DNA of 64,000 nt from Longimicrobiaceae bacterium. Lineage in GTDB: Bacteria; Gemmatimonadota; Gemmatimonadetes; Longimicrobiales; Longimicrobiaceae. The stretch spans positions 248,001 to 312,000 of the forward strand of contig DASVBS010000060.1 of assembly GCA_036375715.1 (NCBI GenBank), written 5' to 3'. Positions 37,395 through 46,027 of this stretch are shown piece after piece (within the stretch, counting starts at the first letter, position 1; the number at the start of each line of letters is the position of its first letter). Made by a program: the position numbers and the translations under genes. The notes beneath the pieces were generated by a model that saw only the letters and a list, made by a program, of their open reading frames with translations, was not told the origin of the DNA and did no database searches.

Positions 37395-37658
37395 ATGAAC
37401 CGTCTGCCCCGGGGTACGATCCTGATCGCGTTTCTCAGCCTGCTAGGCGTCGGGTGCGGAGGCTCGGAAGAGCAGGAAGCAGGTTCCAACCCGCCCGAGG
37501 ACGTGAATCCGCTCACCCGGGAGGAGATCCGCGAGCAGGCGGAGGCGATGTCTCCGGAGGTTGCCGAATCGCTGGGAATCGTCGATACCACCATCAAGGT
37601 CCAGAGTCCGGTGTCTCCCGAAAGCGTGCCTCTGGTCGACACCGCCGCCGAGCGCTGA
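37395..37658 (+). CDS. Small putative lipoprotein, 87 aa
   Basis: Signal MNRLPRGTILIAFLSLLGVGC with a lipobox and cysteine at 21. The mature part of about 66 residues is acidic and looks helical then extended (NPLTREEIREQAEAMSPEVAESLGIVDTTIKV). No known domain. It lies between the hydrolase and etfB with short gaps. Confidence 0.6.
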   Translation: MNRLPRGTILIAFLSLLGVGCGGSEEQEAGSNPPEDVNPLTREEIREQAEAMSPEVAESLGIVDTTIKVQSPVSPESVPLVDTAAER

Positions 37659-37711
37659 TCGTTGCGGCCGCACCCGACCGCCAAACTCCCCGGGAACGAT
37701 AGGAGAAGCCT

Positions 37712-38461
37712 GTGAAGATCGTGGTGTGCGTGAAACGCGTCCCCGATACGGAGGCGCGCATCCGGATCGCCGGGGACGGGCGAAGCGCCGACCCCGCGGG
37801 GGTGAAGTTCATCACCAACCCGTATGACGAGTTCGCCGTGGAGGCGGCACTCCGGCTACGCGAGGCGGCGGGAGAGGGCGAAGTGGTGGCTCTCACCGTG
37901 GGCGGTCCGGAAGCCGCGGAAACGCTGCGGGCCGTTCTCGCCATGGGGGCGGATCGGGCCGTCCTGCTGCGGGCTGAGGGCGCGCCGGAGGGTAATGCGG
38001 TCGCCGAGGCGATCGCTGCTGAGCTGCGCGAGCAGTCCTTCGACGTGGCGCTGTTCGGGATGAAGGCGATCGACGACGATCTCCAGGCGGTGGGTGCAAT
38101 GGTGGGAGAACGGCTGCAGCTCCCGACGGCCACCTCCGTCACCGAGTTCCGCGTCGAAGGCAGTCGGGTGACGGCGGATCGGGAAGTCGAGGGAGGGATA
38201 GAGGTGGTCGAGCTGCAGACGCCCTGCGTGCTCACCATCACCAAGGGTCCCTACGAGCCGCGCTATGCCTCGCTCAAGGGGATCATGGCCGCGAAGAAGA
38301 AGCCGCTCGAGGAGAAGGAGGCCGCCACCGGCGAAGCACGCTCCCGGGTGGAGTCGCTCTCCTATCCGCCGGAGCGCCAGAGTGGGCGAATCGTCGGCCA
38401 GGGCCCGGATGCCGTGCCGGAGCTGGTGCGGCTGCTCCGGGAAGAGGCGAAGGTGATCTGA
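37712..38461 (+). CDS. etfB: Electron transfer flavoprotein subunit beta
   Basis: Binds AMP and pairs with EtfA to carry electrons from acyl-CoA and other dehydrogenases to the quinone pool. 249 residues, starting MKIVVCVKRVPDTEARIRIAGDG. Family block: DVALFGMKAIDDDLQAVGAMVGERLQLP, then PCVLTITKGPYEPRYASLKGIMAAKKKPLEE. GTG start with AGGAGA 6 bases upstream. etfA follows after 50 bases. Confidence 0.96.
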   Translation: MKIVVCVKRVPDTEARIRIAGDGRSADPAGVKFITNPYDEFAVEAALRLREAAGEGEVVALTVGGPEAAETLRAVLAMGADRAVLLRAEGAPEGNAVAEAIAAELREQSFDVALFGMKAIDDDLQAVGAMVGERLQLPTATSVTEFRVEGSRVTADREVEGGIEVVELQTPCVLTITKGPYEPRYASLKGIMAAKKKPLEEKEAATGEARSRVESLSYPPERQSGRIVGQGPDAVPELVRLLREEAKVI

Positions 38462-38511
38462 CGCCCGGATTCCAGCCATCCGGAACTCCTACTTCGGAAA
38501 GCAACCCGCTT

Positions 38512-39492
38512 ATGCCCAGGATTCTCGCATTCGCCGAAGCTCGTGAGGGAACGATCCGGCCGGTGGCCCGGGAGGCGGTGGCTGCGGCGCGGGCGCTGGC
38601 AGCGGCCGGCGATGAGGTAGAGGCGGTGGTCCTGGGCGGCGCCGGCGTGGGCGGCGAAGCGGCCGGGCTGGGGAGCGTGGGCGCGAGCCGGGTGCACGTG
38701 GGCGAGAGCGATGCCCTGAAAGCATACTCGCCGGAGGCGTACACCACCGTGCTCGCCGGACTGGTACGATCGGGGGACTACCGGGCGGTGGTGTTTCCGG
38801 GTTCCGCCATGGGCAAGGATCTCGCGCCGCGGTTGGCGGCGAGGCTCGGGGCGGGCTACGCCTCCGACTGCACCGGGCTCGAGTTGGAGGGGGAGGAGGT
38901 GGTCGCCACCCGGCCGCGCTACGCGGGGAAGGTGTTCGCCAGGGAGCGCATCACGGGATCGCCTGCCGTCGTGACGGTGCGGGGCAATGCCTTCGCGGTC
39001 GAGGAGGGGTCGGGGAGCGCCGAGGTCGTGCCGCTGGACCTGTCTCTGAGGGAGGCGGATTTTGGGGCGATTGTCTGCGAGGTACGCTCGGGCGCGGCGG
39101 CCAAGCTCGATGTCGCCGAAGCACCCATTGTGGTCTCGGGCGGCCGGGGCCTGCGCGACCCCGCCAACTTCAAGTTGCTGGAGGAGCTGGCCGAAGTGCT
39201 CGGGAACGCGGCCGTAGGAGCGTCGCGCGCGGTGGTAGATGCCGGGTGGCGACCGCACTCTGACCAGGTGGGTCAGACGGGAAAGACCGTCGCGCCGCAG
39301 CTGTACTTCGCCATCGGGATCTCCGGCGCCATCCAGCACCTCGCCGGCATGCGCACTGCCAAGTACATCGTGGCGATCAACAAGGACCCGGACGCCCCGA
39401 TCTTCAAGGTCGCTGACTACGGCATCGTGGGTGACCTCTTCGAGATCGTTCCCAGGCTGACGGAGGAGATCCGGCGGCTCCGGAGCTCGTGA
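38512..39492 (+). CDS. etfA: Electron transfer flavoprotein subunit alpha
   Basis: FAD-binding partner of EtfB, 326 residues. The FAD domain contains [45 protein letters not shown] and [27 protein letters not shown]. The N-terminal half starts [11 protein letters not shown] and includes [18 protein letters not shown]. Its stop overlaps the next start by 4 bases. Confidence 0.96.
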   Translation: MPRILAFAEAREGTIRPVAREAVAAARALAAAGDEVEAVVLGGAGVGGEAAGLGSVGASRVHVGESDALKAYSPEAYTTVLAGLVRSGDYRAVVFPGSAMGKDLAPRLAARLGAGYASDCTGLELEGEEVVATRPRYAGKVFARERITGSPAVVTVRGNAFAVEEGSGSAEVVPLDLSLREADFGAIVCEVRSGAAAKLDVAEAPIVVSGGRGLRDPANFKLLEELAEVLGNAAVGASRAVVDAGWRPHSDQVGQTGKTVAPQLYFAIGISGAIQHLAGMRTAKYIVAINKDPDAPIFKVADYGIVGDLFEIVPRLTEEIRRLRSS

Positions 39493-39956
39493 ACAGGCTC
39501 GAGGGCAGGCGAATGCGTCGTCCCTCGCTTTCGACTGTTGCGATCGCGCTCGCGACTATCTCCCTCCTGCTCAACGGCTATCTGCTGTACAAGCTCCTCC
39601 ACCCCGAGCAGGTGCTGGCGCCCCTGGTGGCCGACCTGACTCGGGAGATGGTCAACGATCAGGGAGAGATCGCCTACGAAGTCCAGATTCCGGCGGGAAC
39701 GCCCCTCGCACTGGATCTCCCCGTTGATGAGCGCTTCGCGGTATCCGTCGATACCGTCATCCCGCTGAACACCACCATCCAGGTGCCGATACGCGGCCCG
39801 CTCGGAATGGCGAACGTACCGGTGCCGATCCGCACGAACATCCCCATCCGGACTCGTCTTCCTCTCCACATCCAGCATACCTTTCAGCTCCGCACGCGGA
39901 CGCGCCAAGCGATCACCATTCCAATACGCCTGCGGGTTGACGACCTGCTTCCCTGA
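39489..39956 (+). CDS. Membrane-anchored protein with beta-rich repeats, unknown function
   Basis: 155 residues from the GTG that overlaps the etfA stop (GTGA); an ATG at 39513 is a possible alternative. One membrane helix near the N-terminus (STVAIALATISLLLNGYLLYKLL). The rest is outside or periplasmic and alternates short beta-like blocks ending in Pro-Ile/Leu: QVPIRGPLG, VPVPIRTNIPIRTRLPLHI, AITIPIRLRV. This looks like a small beta-sheet or solenoid. I do not recognise the family. Confidence 0.65.
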   Translation: MNRLEGRRMRRPSLSTVAIALATISLLLNGYLLYKLLHPEQVLAPLVADLTREMVNDQGEIAYEVQIPAGTPLALDLPVDERFAVSVDTVIPLNTTIQVPIRGPLGMANVPVPIRTNIPIRTRLPLHIQHTFQLRTRTRQAITIPIRLRVDDLLP

Positions 39957-39971
39957 GGCGCCGCCGGCCGG

Positions 39972-40000
39972 TTGACCCTTTGCGGGACCTGGCGTAGAAT
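39972..40000 (+). promoter_or_regulatory. Predicted valS promoter
   Basis: TTGACC (39972-39977), 17-base spacer, TAGAAT (39995-40000); start near 40007, leaving an 80-base leader before valS. Confidence 0.65.
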
Positions 40001-40048
40001 TCGGCCTCCCCAGACCGGCTGCAAACGCCGGCCTCATCGCGGATTCGG

Positions 40049-40071
40049 ACGGGGCCGTAAGGCCCCGTTTT
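40049..40071 (+). terminator. Terminator-like hairpin in the valS leader
   Basis: An 8-bp stem ACGGGGCC with GGCCCCGT, tetraloop gtaa, directly followed by TTTT. It lies downstream of the predicted valS promoter and 15 bases before the ATG. It may end the etf operon, attenuate valS, or both. Confidence 0.6.
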
Positions 40072-40086
40072 CGCACGACAGGCAGT

Positions 40087-42801
40087 ATGGAAGCGTCGCT
40101 CCCGGCACAGTACAACCCGAATGAGACCGAGGGGGCCCTCTATTCCTGGTGGATGGAGCAGGGCTTCTTCCGTGCCGACGCGAATACCAGCCGCGAGCCG
40201 TACACCATCGTCATCCCCCCGCCCAACGTCACCGCAGTCCTGCACATGGGCCACGGCCTGAACAACACGATTCAGGACGTGCTCATTCGCTGGCGGCGTA
40301 TGCAGGGGCGCGAGGCGCTCTGGCAGCCGGGAACCGACCACGCCGGAATCGCCACTCAGAACGTGGTGGAGCGGCGGCTGGCCAACGAAGGCCGCAGCCG
40401 CTTCGACCTCGGTCGCGAAGCGTTCGTGAACGAGGTCTGGAAGTTCGTGGAGGAGACCGGCAACACCATCCTGGAGCAGCTACGGGCGATCGGGTGCTCA
40501 TGCGATTGGCAGCGCACCCGCTTCACCCTCGACGAGGGGCTCTCGCGCGCGGTGCGCGAGGTGTTCGTGCGGCTGTACGAGAAGGGGTTGATCTACCGGG
40601 GCAACTACATCATCAACTGGTGCCCCCGCTGCCTGACCGCCCTCTCGGACGAAGAGGCGGAGCCGGAGGAGACGGACGGCAAGCTCTACCATCTTCGCTA
40701 TCCCCTGGCGACTCCCTCGAACAGCGGGTCGCTACCCACCCTGCCGGACGGCCGCGAGTACCTCGTCGTGGCGACCACGCGACCGGAGACGATGCTCGGT
40801 GACGTGGCCGTGGCGGTGCACCCCGAAGATGGTAGGTACTCGGCCGTGGTCGGAGCCGAGGTGGATCTGCCGCTCACCGGCCGCCGCATTCCTGTGCTGG
40901 CGGACGATTTCGTCGACCCCGAGTTCGGTACCGGCGCGGTGAAGATCACCCCCGCCCACGATCCGAACGACTTCGATATGGGGCGGCGTCACGGCCTCGA
41001 GGCGATCGACGTCATGACGCCCGAGGCGTCCCTGAGCGACCGCGCCCCGGAGCAGTTCCGCGGGCTCGATCGCTTCGCCGCGCGGGCCGCGGTCGTCGAG
41101 GCGCTCCAGGCGGCGGGGCTTGTGGAGAAGATCGAGGCGCACCGGCACGCGGTGCCCCACTGCTACCGGTGCAACACGGTCGTCGAGCCGCGCCTTTCCG
41201 AGCAGTGGTTCGTCAAGATGAAGCCGCTGGCGGAGCCGGCGCTGGCGGCGGCGCGGGAGGGACGGCTGCGCTTCATCCCCGATCGCTGGACGAAGGTCTA
41301 CGAGCACTGGATGGAGAACATCCGGGACTGGTGCATCTCCCGGCAGCTCTGGTGGGGGCACCGCATCCCGGTCTGGTACTGCCAGAACTCCGATTGCGGG
41401 GAAATGGTCGTGGCGCGCGAGGATCCGGATGTCTGCCCACGTTGCGGAGGGGCGCTCGTCCAGGATCCGGACGTGCTGGACACCTGGTTCTCCTCCTGGC
41501 TGTGGCCGTTCTCAACCCTCGGGTGGCCCGACGAAACGCCCGACCTGCAGAAGTTCTACCCGACCCAGACCCTCGTCACCGCCCCGGAGATCCTGTTCTT
41601 CTGGGTGGCGCGGATGGTCATGGCCGGGATCGAGTTCCGCGGCGAGGTTCCTTTCTCCGACGTGCTGCTGCACGGCACGGTGCGCGACCACCTCGGCCGG
41701 AAAATGTCCAAGTCTCTGGGCAACGGGATCGATCCGCTCGACGTGGTGCAGAGGTACGGCGCGGATGCCCTGCGCTACACGCTCGTATCCGGCATGGGGG
41801 TCGGCGCCGACGTCCTGCTCAACTACGAGGACCTCGATTCCACCTTCGCCCCGGGGCGGAACTTCGCGAACAAGCTCTGGAACATCGGCCGGTTCGCGCT
41901 GATGAACCTCGGCAACGAGCCCGTGGAAGACCTGGACGACGTCGTGGGCTCGCTCGAGCTGGCCGACCGATGGATCCTCTCGCGCCTGAACCGGGCGGTG
42001 GAGGAGGTGACCGATCGGCTGGAGCGCTTCCGCTTGAACGAGGCGGCGCTGACGGGCTACAACTTCTTCTGGGGCGAGCTGGCCGACTGGTATCTGGAGG
42101 TCATCAAGCCGCGGTTGCGCGGCGAGATGGGCGATGCCAGCCGCGCGGCGGCTCGTGCCACCCTGGTCCGGGTGGTGGACAACGCCCTCCGTCTGTTGCA
42201 TCCGATCACGCCGTTCATCACCGAGACGGTGTGGCAGAAGCTGCCGCGCCGGCAGGGGCAGGCTCCCTCCATCATGGTCTCCGAGTGGCCGCAGGCGGAG
42301 GCTCGCTGGCGCGATTCTGAGGCGGAGGCGCGGTTCGGCCAGCTCCAGGAGGTGATCGCGACCGTGCGGAACCTGCGGGCGGAGTACGGCATCCAGCCCG
42401 GTACGCGGGTGCGTCTACGGGTGAGTGACTCGAGCGGTGAGCTCTCGCGCCTCCTCGCCGACAGTGCGCGCGCGCTGGCCGACCTGGCCCGGGTGGAAGA
42501 AGTGACGGAGGGGACGGGATTGGGGTCGATCGGCGCGAGCGCGGTGCTGCGCTCCGGGGCCGAGCTGTTCCTGCCGCTGGAAGGTGTCATCGACCTGGAG
42601 AAGGAGCGCGCGCGCCTGCGAGCGGAGCTGGAGCGCACGATCTCTCTCGCCACGAGCGCGCGGAAGCGACTGGAGAACCAGAACTTCGTCTCCCGAGCTC
42701 CCGCCGAGGTGGTGGAGCGAGAGCGCGAGAAGCTGGCGAGCGTGGAGGAGCAGCGCGGCAAGCTGGAGAGAGCGCTTCGCGCCCTGGAGGGTCAGGGGTG
42801 A
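40087..42801 (+). CDS. valS: Valine--tRNA ligase
   Basis: Class I synthetase charging tRNA-Val and editing threonine, 904 residues. HIGH motif is HMGH at 53-56 (PPPNVTAVLHMGHGLNN); KMSKS at about 539-543 (GRKMSKSLGNGIDP). The editing domain has TTRPETMLGDVAVAVHPED and GTGAVKITPAHDPNDF. Zinc-like Cys pairs occur at WCPRC, CYRC, CQNSDC and CPRC. The C-terminal coiled coil is EKERARLRAELERTISLA. It opens an operon with a lipoprotein and fabI. Confidence 0.97.
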   Translation: MEASLPAQYNPNETEGALYSWWMEQGFFRADANTSREPYTIVIPPPNVTAVLHMGHGLNNTIQDVLIRWRRMQGREALWQPGTDHAGIATQNVVERRLANEGRSRFDLGREAFVNEVWKFVEETGNTILEQLRAIGCSCDWQRTRFTLDEGLSRAVREVFVRLYEKGLIYRGNYIINWCPRCLTALSDEEAEPEETDGKLYHLRYPLATPSNSGSLPTLPDGREYLVVATTRPETMLGDVAVAVHPEDGRYSAVVGAEVDLPLTGRRIPVLADDFVDPEFGTGAVKITPAHDPNDFDMGRRHGLEAIDVMTPEASLSDRAPEQFRGLDRFAARAAVVEALQAAGLVEKIEAHRHAVPHCYRCNTVVEPRLSEQWFVKMKPLAEPALAAAREGRLRFIPDRWTKVYEHWMENIRDWCISRQLWWGHRIPVWYCQNSDCGEMVVAREDPDVCPRCGGALVQDPDVLDTWFSSWLWPFSTLGWPDETPDLQKFYPTQTLVTAPEILFFWVARMVMAGIEFRGEVPFSDVLLHGTVRDHLGRKMSKSLGNGIDPLDVVQRYGADALRYTLVSGMGVGADVLLNYEDLDSTFAPGRNFANKLWNIGRFALMNLGNEPVEDLDDVVGSLELADRWILSRLNRAVEEVTDRLERFRLNEAALTGYNFFWGELADWYLEVIKPRLRGEMGDASRAAARATLVRVVDNALRLLHPITPFITETVWQKLPRRQGQAPSIMVSEWPQAEARWRDSEAEARFGQLQEVIATVRNLRAEYGIQPGTRVRLRVSDSSGELSRLLADSARALADLARVEEVTEGTGLGSIGASAVLRSGAELFLPLEGVIDLEKERARLRAELERTISLATSARKRLENQNFVSRAPAEVVEREREKLASVEEQRGKLERALRALEGQG

Positions 42802-44165
42802 TCGGTGGTTGGCGTTCACTGCGGCGCGCGGCGTTGCTGCTGGTGCTGGTCGCATGCGCGCAGATCGAGCCGCCGCCAGGAGGGCCCGAGGACCGGTCGC
42901 CGCCTCAACTTGTCATGCAGCAGCCGGACACCCTGGCAGTGGTTCCAGGGTGGAACCGGCCGGTGATCTTCCGCTTCGACGAGCGCATCTCGGAGCAGCA
43001 GGTGGAGCAGTCGGTGATGGTGTCGCCCCGTACCAGCCCGGTGGTGGTGGATCGGGGCTCGCGCGAGATCCGGGTCTCGCTGCGACGTGGCTGGCAGCCC
43101 AACACCATCTACCAGGTCACCGTGCGGCCGCAGATCCAGGACCTGTTCAATAACAGGATCCGCGAACCGCTGCAGATCGTCTTCTCCACCGGCCCCGAGA
43201 TTCCGCAGACCCGATTCGCGGGGATCGTGCGCGATCGGATCACCGGCGAGCCGACGGTCGATGCTCGCGTGGAGGCCATCCGTACCGCGGATTCGCTCGT
43301 CTACGCCGTGCCGTCCGATAGCACAGGCCGGTTCGAGTTCGCCTACGTGCCGGAAGGGGAGTACATGATCCGGGCGTACTCGGACAACAACCTCAACCGG
43401 AGTCCGGACTCGTTCGAGCCGCGGGACAGCCTGACGGCAACGATCTCGATCGCCGATACGGCGGCGGTCGAGGCGCCGGTAGAGCTGAGCGTCGTGCTTC
43501 CCGACAGCACGCCTCCGAAGATCGCTTCCGCACGACTGGCTGGAGAGCGTCGGGTGGAGGTTCGTTTCGACGACTATCTCGACCCGGCCCAGGAACTCCA
43601 GCCGGGATCCGTGACCCTCACCGGTCCGGATAGCACTTCGGTGGCCATCGACACCGTGACGATCGGTGAGCCGCCGGAGGAGGAAGCGCCAGATACCGCC
43701 GCTGCCCCAGCGCCCGGCGCTGAGCCTGCCCAGCCGCCCGCGGCCGCACCGGACACTGCTGCCGCTCAGCCCGGGGCGGAGCCTGCTCCGCCGCCGGTGG
43801 CAGCGCCCGACACCGCGGCGCCGGACACCGCCGCCGACACGGCCGGGGCCGCGGCCGACACGGCTCGCGTGCTCCCGTCGCAGCTGCTCGTTATACGGCT
43901 GCCGGAAGGGGTGCAGCTCACTCCAGAGGCCAAGTACACAGTTGCGGTGACGGGCGTACGGAACGTCGTGGGACTCACGGGTGACTCGCAGGCGGAGTTC
44001 ACCGCTGAGCCTCCCTCCGTCGAGGAGGCGGGGGAGCCGGAACCGGAAGCGCCAGCGGATGACGTTCCCGACGCCGAGCCGGAGGAGCAGCCCGAGCCGG
44101 GCCCGTCGGCGGACGCCGTGCCTGATACCGAACCGGATCCAGAACCTGAACCGATCATACCATGA
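42798..44165 (+). CDS. Ig-like domain lipoprotein with low-complexity linkers
   Basis: 455 residues, GTG start overlapping the valS stop (GTGA). Lipoprotein signal ends LLLVLVAC. An SbsA-type Ig-like (Big_5) domain follows: PGWNRPVIFRFDERISEQQVEQSVMVSP, then QPNTIYQVTVRPQIQDLFNN. A carboxypeptidase-like regulatory domain comes next (GIVRDRITGEPTVDARVEA, GRFEFAYVPEGEYMIRAY). A second Ig-like unit is split by an Ala/Pro/Asp/Thr-rich stretch (about 295-350). The last 50 residues are Glu/Pro-rich. Probably surface or periplasmic; function unknown. Confidence 0.75.
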   Translation: MIGGWRSLRRAALLLVLVACAQIEPPPGGPEDRSPPQLVMQQPDTLAVVPGWNRPVIFRFDERISEQQVEQSVMVSPRTSPVVVDRGSREIRVSLRRGWQPNTIYQVTVRPQIQDLFNNRIREPLQIVFSTGPEIPQTRFAGIVRDRITGEPTVDARVEAIRTADSLVYAVPSDSTGRFEFAYVPEGEYMIRAYSDNNLNRSPDSFEPRDSLTATISIADTAAVEAPVELSVVLPDSTPPKIASARLAGERRVEVRFDDYLDPAQELQPGSVTLTGPDSTSVAIDTVTIGEPPEEEAPDTAAAPAPGAEPAQPPAAAPDTAAAQPGAEPAPPPVAAPDTAAPDTAADTAGAAADTARVLPSQLLVIRLPEGVQLTPEAKYTVAVTGVRNVVGLTGDSQAEFTAEPPSVEEAGEPEPEAPADDVPDAEPEEQPEPGPSADAVPDTEPDPEPEPIIP

Positions 44166-44950
44166 CTGAATCCAGCCCGCTCGCCGGCCTCCTGAAGGGC
44201 AAGAAGGGCCTCGTCGTCGGCGTTGCGAATCAGAACTCCATCGCGTGGGCCTGCGCGCGTGCGCTGCACGGCGCTGGGATGGAGCTCGCCTTCACCTTCC
44301 AGGGGGAGACGATGCGGGAGCGGGTCCGGAAGACCACCGCCGAGCTGGGCGAGCCCATACTGTACGATCTGGACGTGCAGCGCGACGACCAGATCGAGAG
44401 TGTCTTCGCCGAGGTGAGGGAGCGCTGGGGGCAGCTCGACTTCCTCCTGCACTCCGTCGCCTTTGCGCCCAGGGCGGCCATGGCGAACCCCTTCATCGAG
44501 ACTACGCGCGCTGACTTCCTGACCGCGCACGATGTCTCCGCTTACTCGTTGGTGGCGCTCACGCGGGCGGCCGCCCCGATCATGCCGGAAGGCGGCAGCA
44601 TCGTGACGATGACCTACTACGGCTCCGAGAAGGCGGTGCCGGGTTACAACGTCATGGGGGTGGCCAAGGCCGCGCTGGAGGCCGCGGTGCGATACCTCGC
44701 GGTGGACCTCGGGCCGCGCGGAATCCGCATCAATGCCGTCTCCGCGGGGGCGGTGAACACGCTCGCCGCCCGGGGCGTGGCCCACTTCCGCGAGCTCCTG
44801 AAGATCACCGCCGAGCGCTCTCCGCTGCGCCGCGCGATCGAGGTCGACGAAGTCGGCAACGCCACGCTCTTCCTGGCGTCGCCTCTCTCCACCGGGATGA
44901 CCGGAGAGACCATGTACGTCGACGCGGGCTTCCACATCACGGCGGGGTGA
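44162..44950 (+). CDS. fabI: Enoyl-ACP reductase (NADH), FabI
   Basis: Final reduction of each fatty-acid elongation cycle, 262 residues. Cofactor block GLVVGVANQNSIAWACARALHGAG in two parts; SVAFAPRAAM; active-site Tyr-x6-Lys in YNVMGVAKAALE; the SAGAVNTLAARGVAHF loop that covers the substrate; and GMTGETMYVDAGFHI near the end. ATG overlaps the lipoprotein stop (ATGA). Confidence 0.95.
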   Translation: MTESSPLAGLLKGKKGLVVGVANQNSIAWACARALHGAGMELAFTFQGETMRERVRKTTAELGEPILYDLDVQRDDQIESVFAEVRERWGQLDFLLHSVAFAPRAAMANPFIETTRADFLTAHDVSAYSLVALTRAAAPIMPEGGSIVTMTYYGSEKAVPGYNVMGVAKAALEAAVRYLAVDLGPRGIRINAVSAGAVNTLAARGVAHFRELLKITAERSPLRRAIEVDEVGNATLFLASPLSTGMTGETMYVDAGFHITAG

Positions 44951-45495
44951 AGACCGGCAGGACGGCCGCTTTTCTCGACCGCGATGGCACCATCGTGGTC
45001 GACCGCGATTATCCGGGCGACCCGGACGAGGTCGAGCTGATCGATGGTGCCGCCGAGGCGATTCGCCGGCTGCGCGAGAACGGGATCCTGGTCCTGGTGG
45101 TCACCAACCAGTCGGGTATCGGCCGCGGCCTCATCACCGAGGATGATTTTCGGGCAGTGCAGGCACGCATGGAGAGTCTCCTGGCGCACGAGGATGCCCG
45201 GCTGGACGGGGCATACCACTGCCCGCATGCGCCCGACCGGGTTCCTCCCTGCGACTGCCGCAAGCCGGCGCCGGGTCTGTACCTGCGTGCGGCGGAGGAG
45301 CACGGAGTCGACCTCGCACGCTCCTACTATGTCGGCGATCGGCTCCGCGACGTGCTGCCCGGCGCTGAATTCGGAGGTAGGGGCTACCTGATTCGTGGAA
45401 CCGAGGCGGTGGGGGAGGAAGATCTCCCCCCCGGGGTGCAACTGGTAGGCTCCTTGCTCGAAGCCACGGAACGGTTGCTCGCCAACCGGGTTTAA
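44947..45495 (+). CDS. gmhB: HAD-family phosphatase, GmhB-like (heptose bisphosphatase)
   Basis: 182 residues of the HAD-IIIA subfamily. Catalytic DxD in FLDRDGTIVVDRDYPG; motif II VVTNQSGIGRGL; zinc-binding CPHAPDRVPPCDCRKPAPG; motif IV YYVGDRLRDVLPG. The zinc loop is typical of D-glycero-D-manno-heptose-1,7-bisphosphate 7-phosphatase, a step to the LPS core or to nucleotide-heptose. Histidinol phosphatase is a related option. GTG start overlaps the fabI stop. No other heptose gene is in the window, so the function is family-based. Confidence 0.8.
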   Translation: MKTGRTAAFLDRDGTIVVDRDYPGDPDEVELIDGAAEAIRRLRENGILVLVVTNQSGIGRGLITEDDFRAVQARMESLLAHEDARLDGAYHCPHAPDRVPPCDCRKPAPGLYLRAAEEHGVDLARSYYVGDRLRDVLPGAEFGGRGYLIRGTEAVGEEDLPPGVQLVGSLLEATERLLANRV

Positions 45496-45524
45496 TTGAC
45501 CGGTCGTGGCGGTTTCGTTATGTT
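45496..45524 (+). promoter_or_regulatory. Predicted erpA promoter
   Basis: TTGACC (45496-45501), 17-base spacer, TATGTT (45519-45524); the -35 starts one base after the gmhB-like stop. Leader of about 45 bases. Confidence 0.65.
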
Positions 45525-45577
45525 TCGACACTGCCTTATCCCGAATTCCAAGCGCTATCAGAAGGTATAGGGGGAAT

Positions 45578-45925
45578 ATGGAGACTCAGAACGCTGCTGG
45601 GATCACGGTAACCCCCACGGCCGTTGCCGAGGTTCGGCGTTATATGGAGGAGAACGGCGCCAGCGAGGACTCCGGCCTGCGGGTCGGTGTGCTTCCGGGA
45701 GGCTGCTCCGGCTTCCAGTACGGCCTCAACATCGAAGAGGAGCCGGCCGAGGACGATCTGGTGCTCGAGTCGAACGGGCTCCGTCTCTTCGTGGACCCGT
45801 TCAGCATGCAGTATCTCGGCGGCGTCGAGATCGACTACGTCAGCACGTTCCAGGGCTCGGGTTTCACCTTCAATAATCCGAACGCCACGGGTGGCTGTGG
45901 CTGTGGCAGCTCGTTCACGGTCTGA
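45578..45925 (+). CDS. erpA: A-type iron-sulfur carrier/insertion protein (ErpA/IscA)
   Basis: Passes [Fe-S] clusters to target proteins; the nearby complex I and NadA would need it. 115 residues with the three family cysteines C43 (GGCSGFQY), C107 and C109 (GGCGCGSSF). ATG at 45578 follows an AGGGGG ribosome site at 4-base spacing. It is likely monocistronic, with its own promoter and a hairpin after the stop. Confidence 0.93.
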   Translation: METQNAAGITVTPTAVAEVRRYMEENGASEDSGLRVGVLPGGCSGFQYGLNIEEEPAEDDLVLESNGLRLFVDPFSMQYLGGVEIDYVSTFQGSGFTFNNPNATGGCGCGSSFTV

Positions 45926-45947
45926 GCCGAACCGGGTCGGATTTCGT

Positions 45948-45976
45948 GGGCCCGCGGAGAAGGCTCCTGCGGGCCC
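45948..45976 (+). terminator. Hairpin terminator after erpA
   Basis: Stem gggcccgc (45948-45955) with gcgggccc (45969-45976); the loop can pair further (ggag/ctcc). It is followed by gctcgttta. It lies 23 bases after the erpA stop. Confidence 0.6.
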
Positions 45977-46027
45977 GCTCGTTTATGAGCGACGTTCTCT
46001 TCGTCCACTCAGGACCCCGGGCGAACA

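Noticed and set aside
40001-40086. T-box riboswitch before valS
   Set aside because: The leader is only about 80 bases and lacks the T-box sequence and specifier structure.
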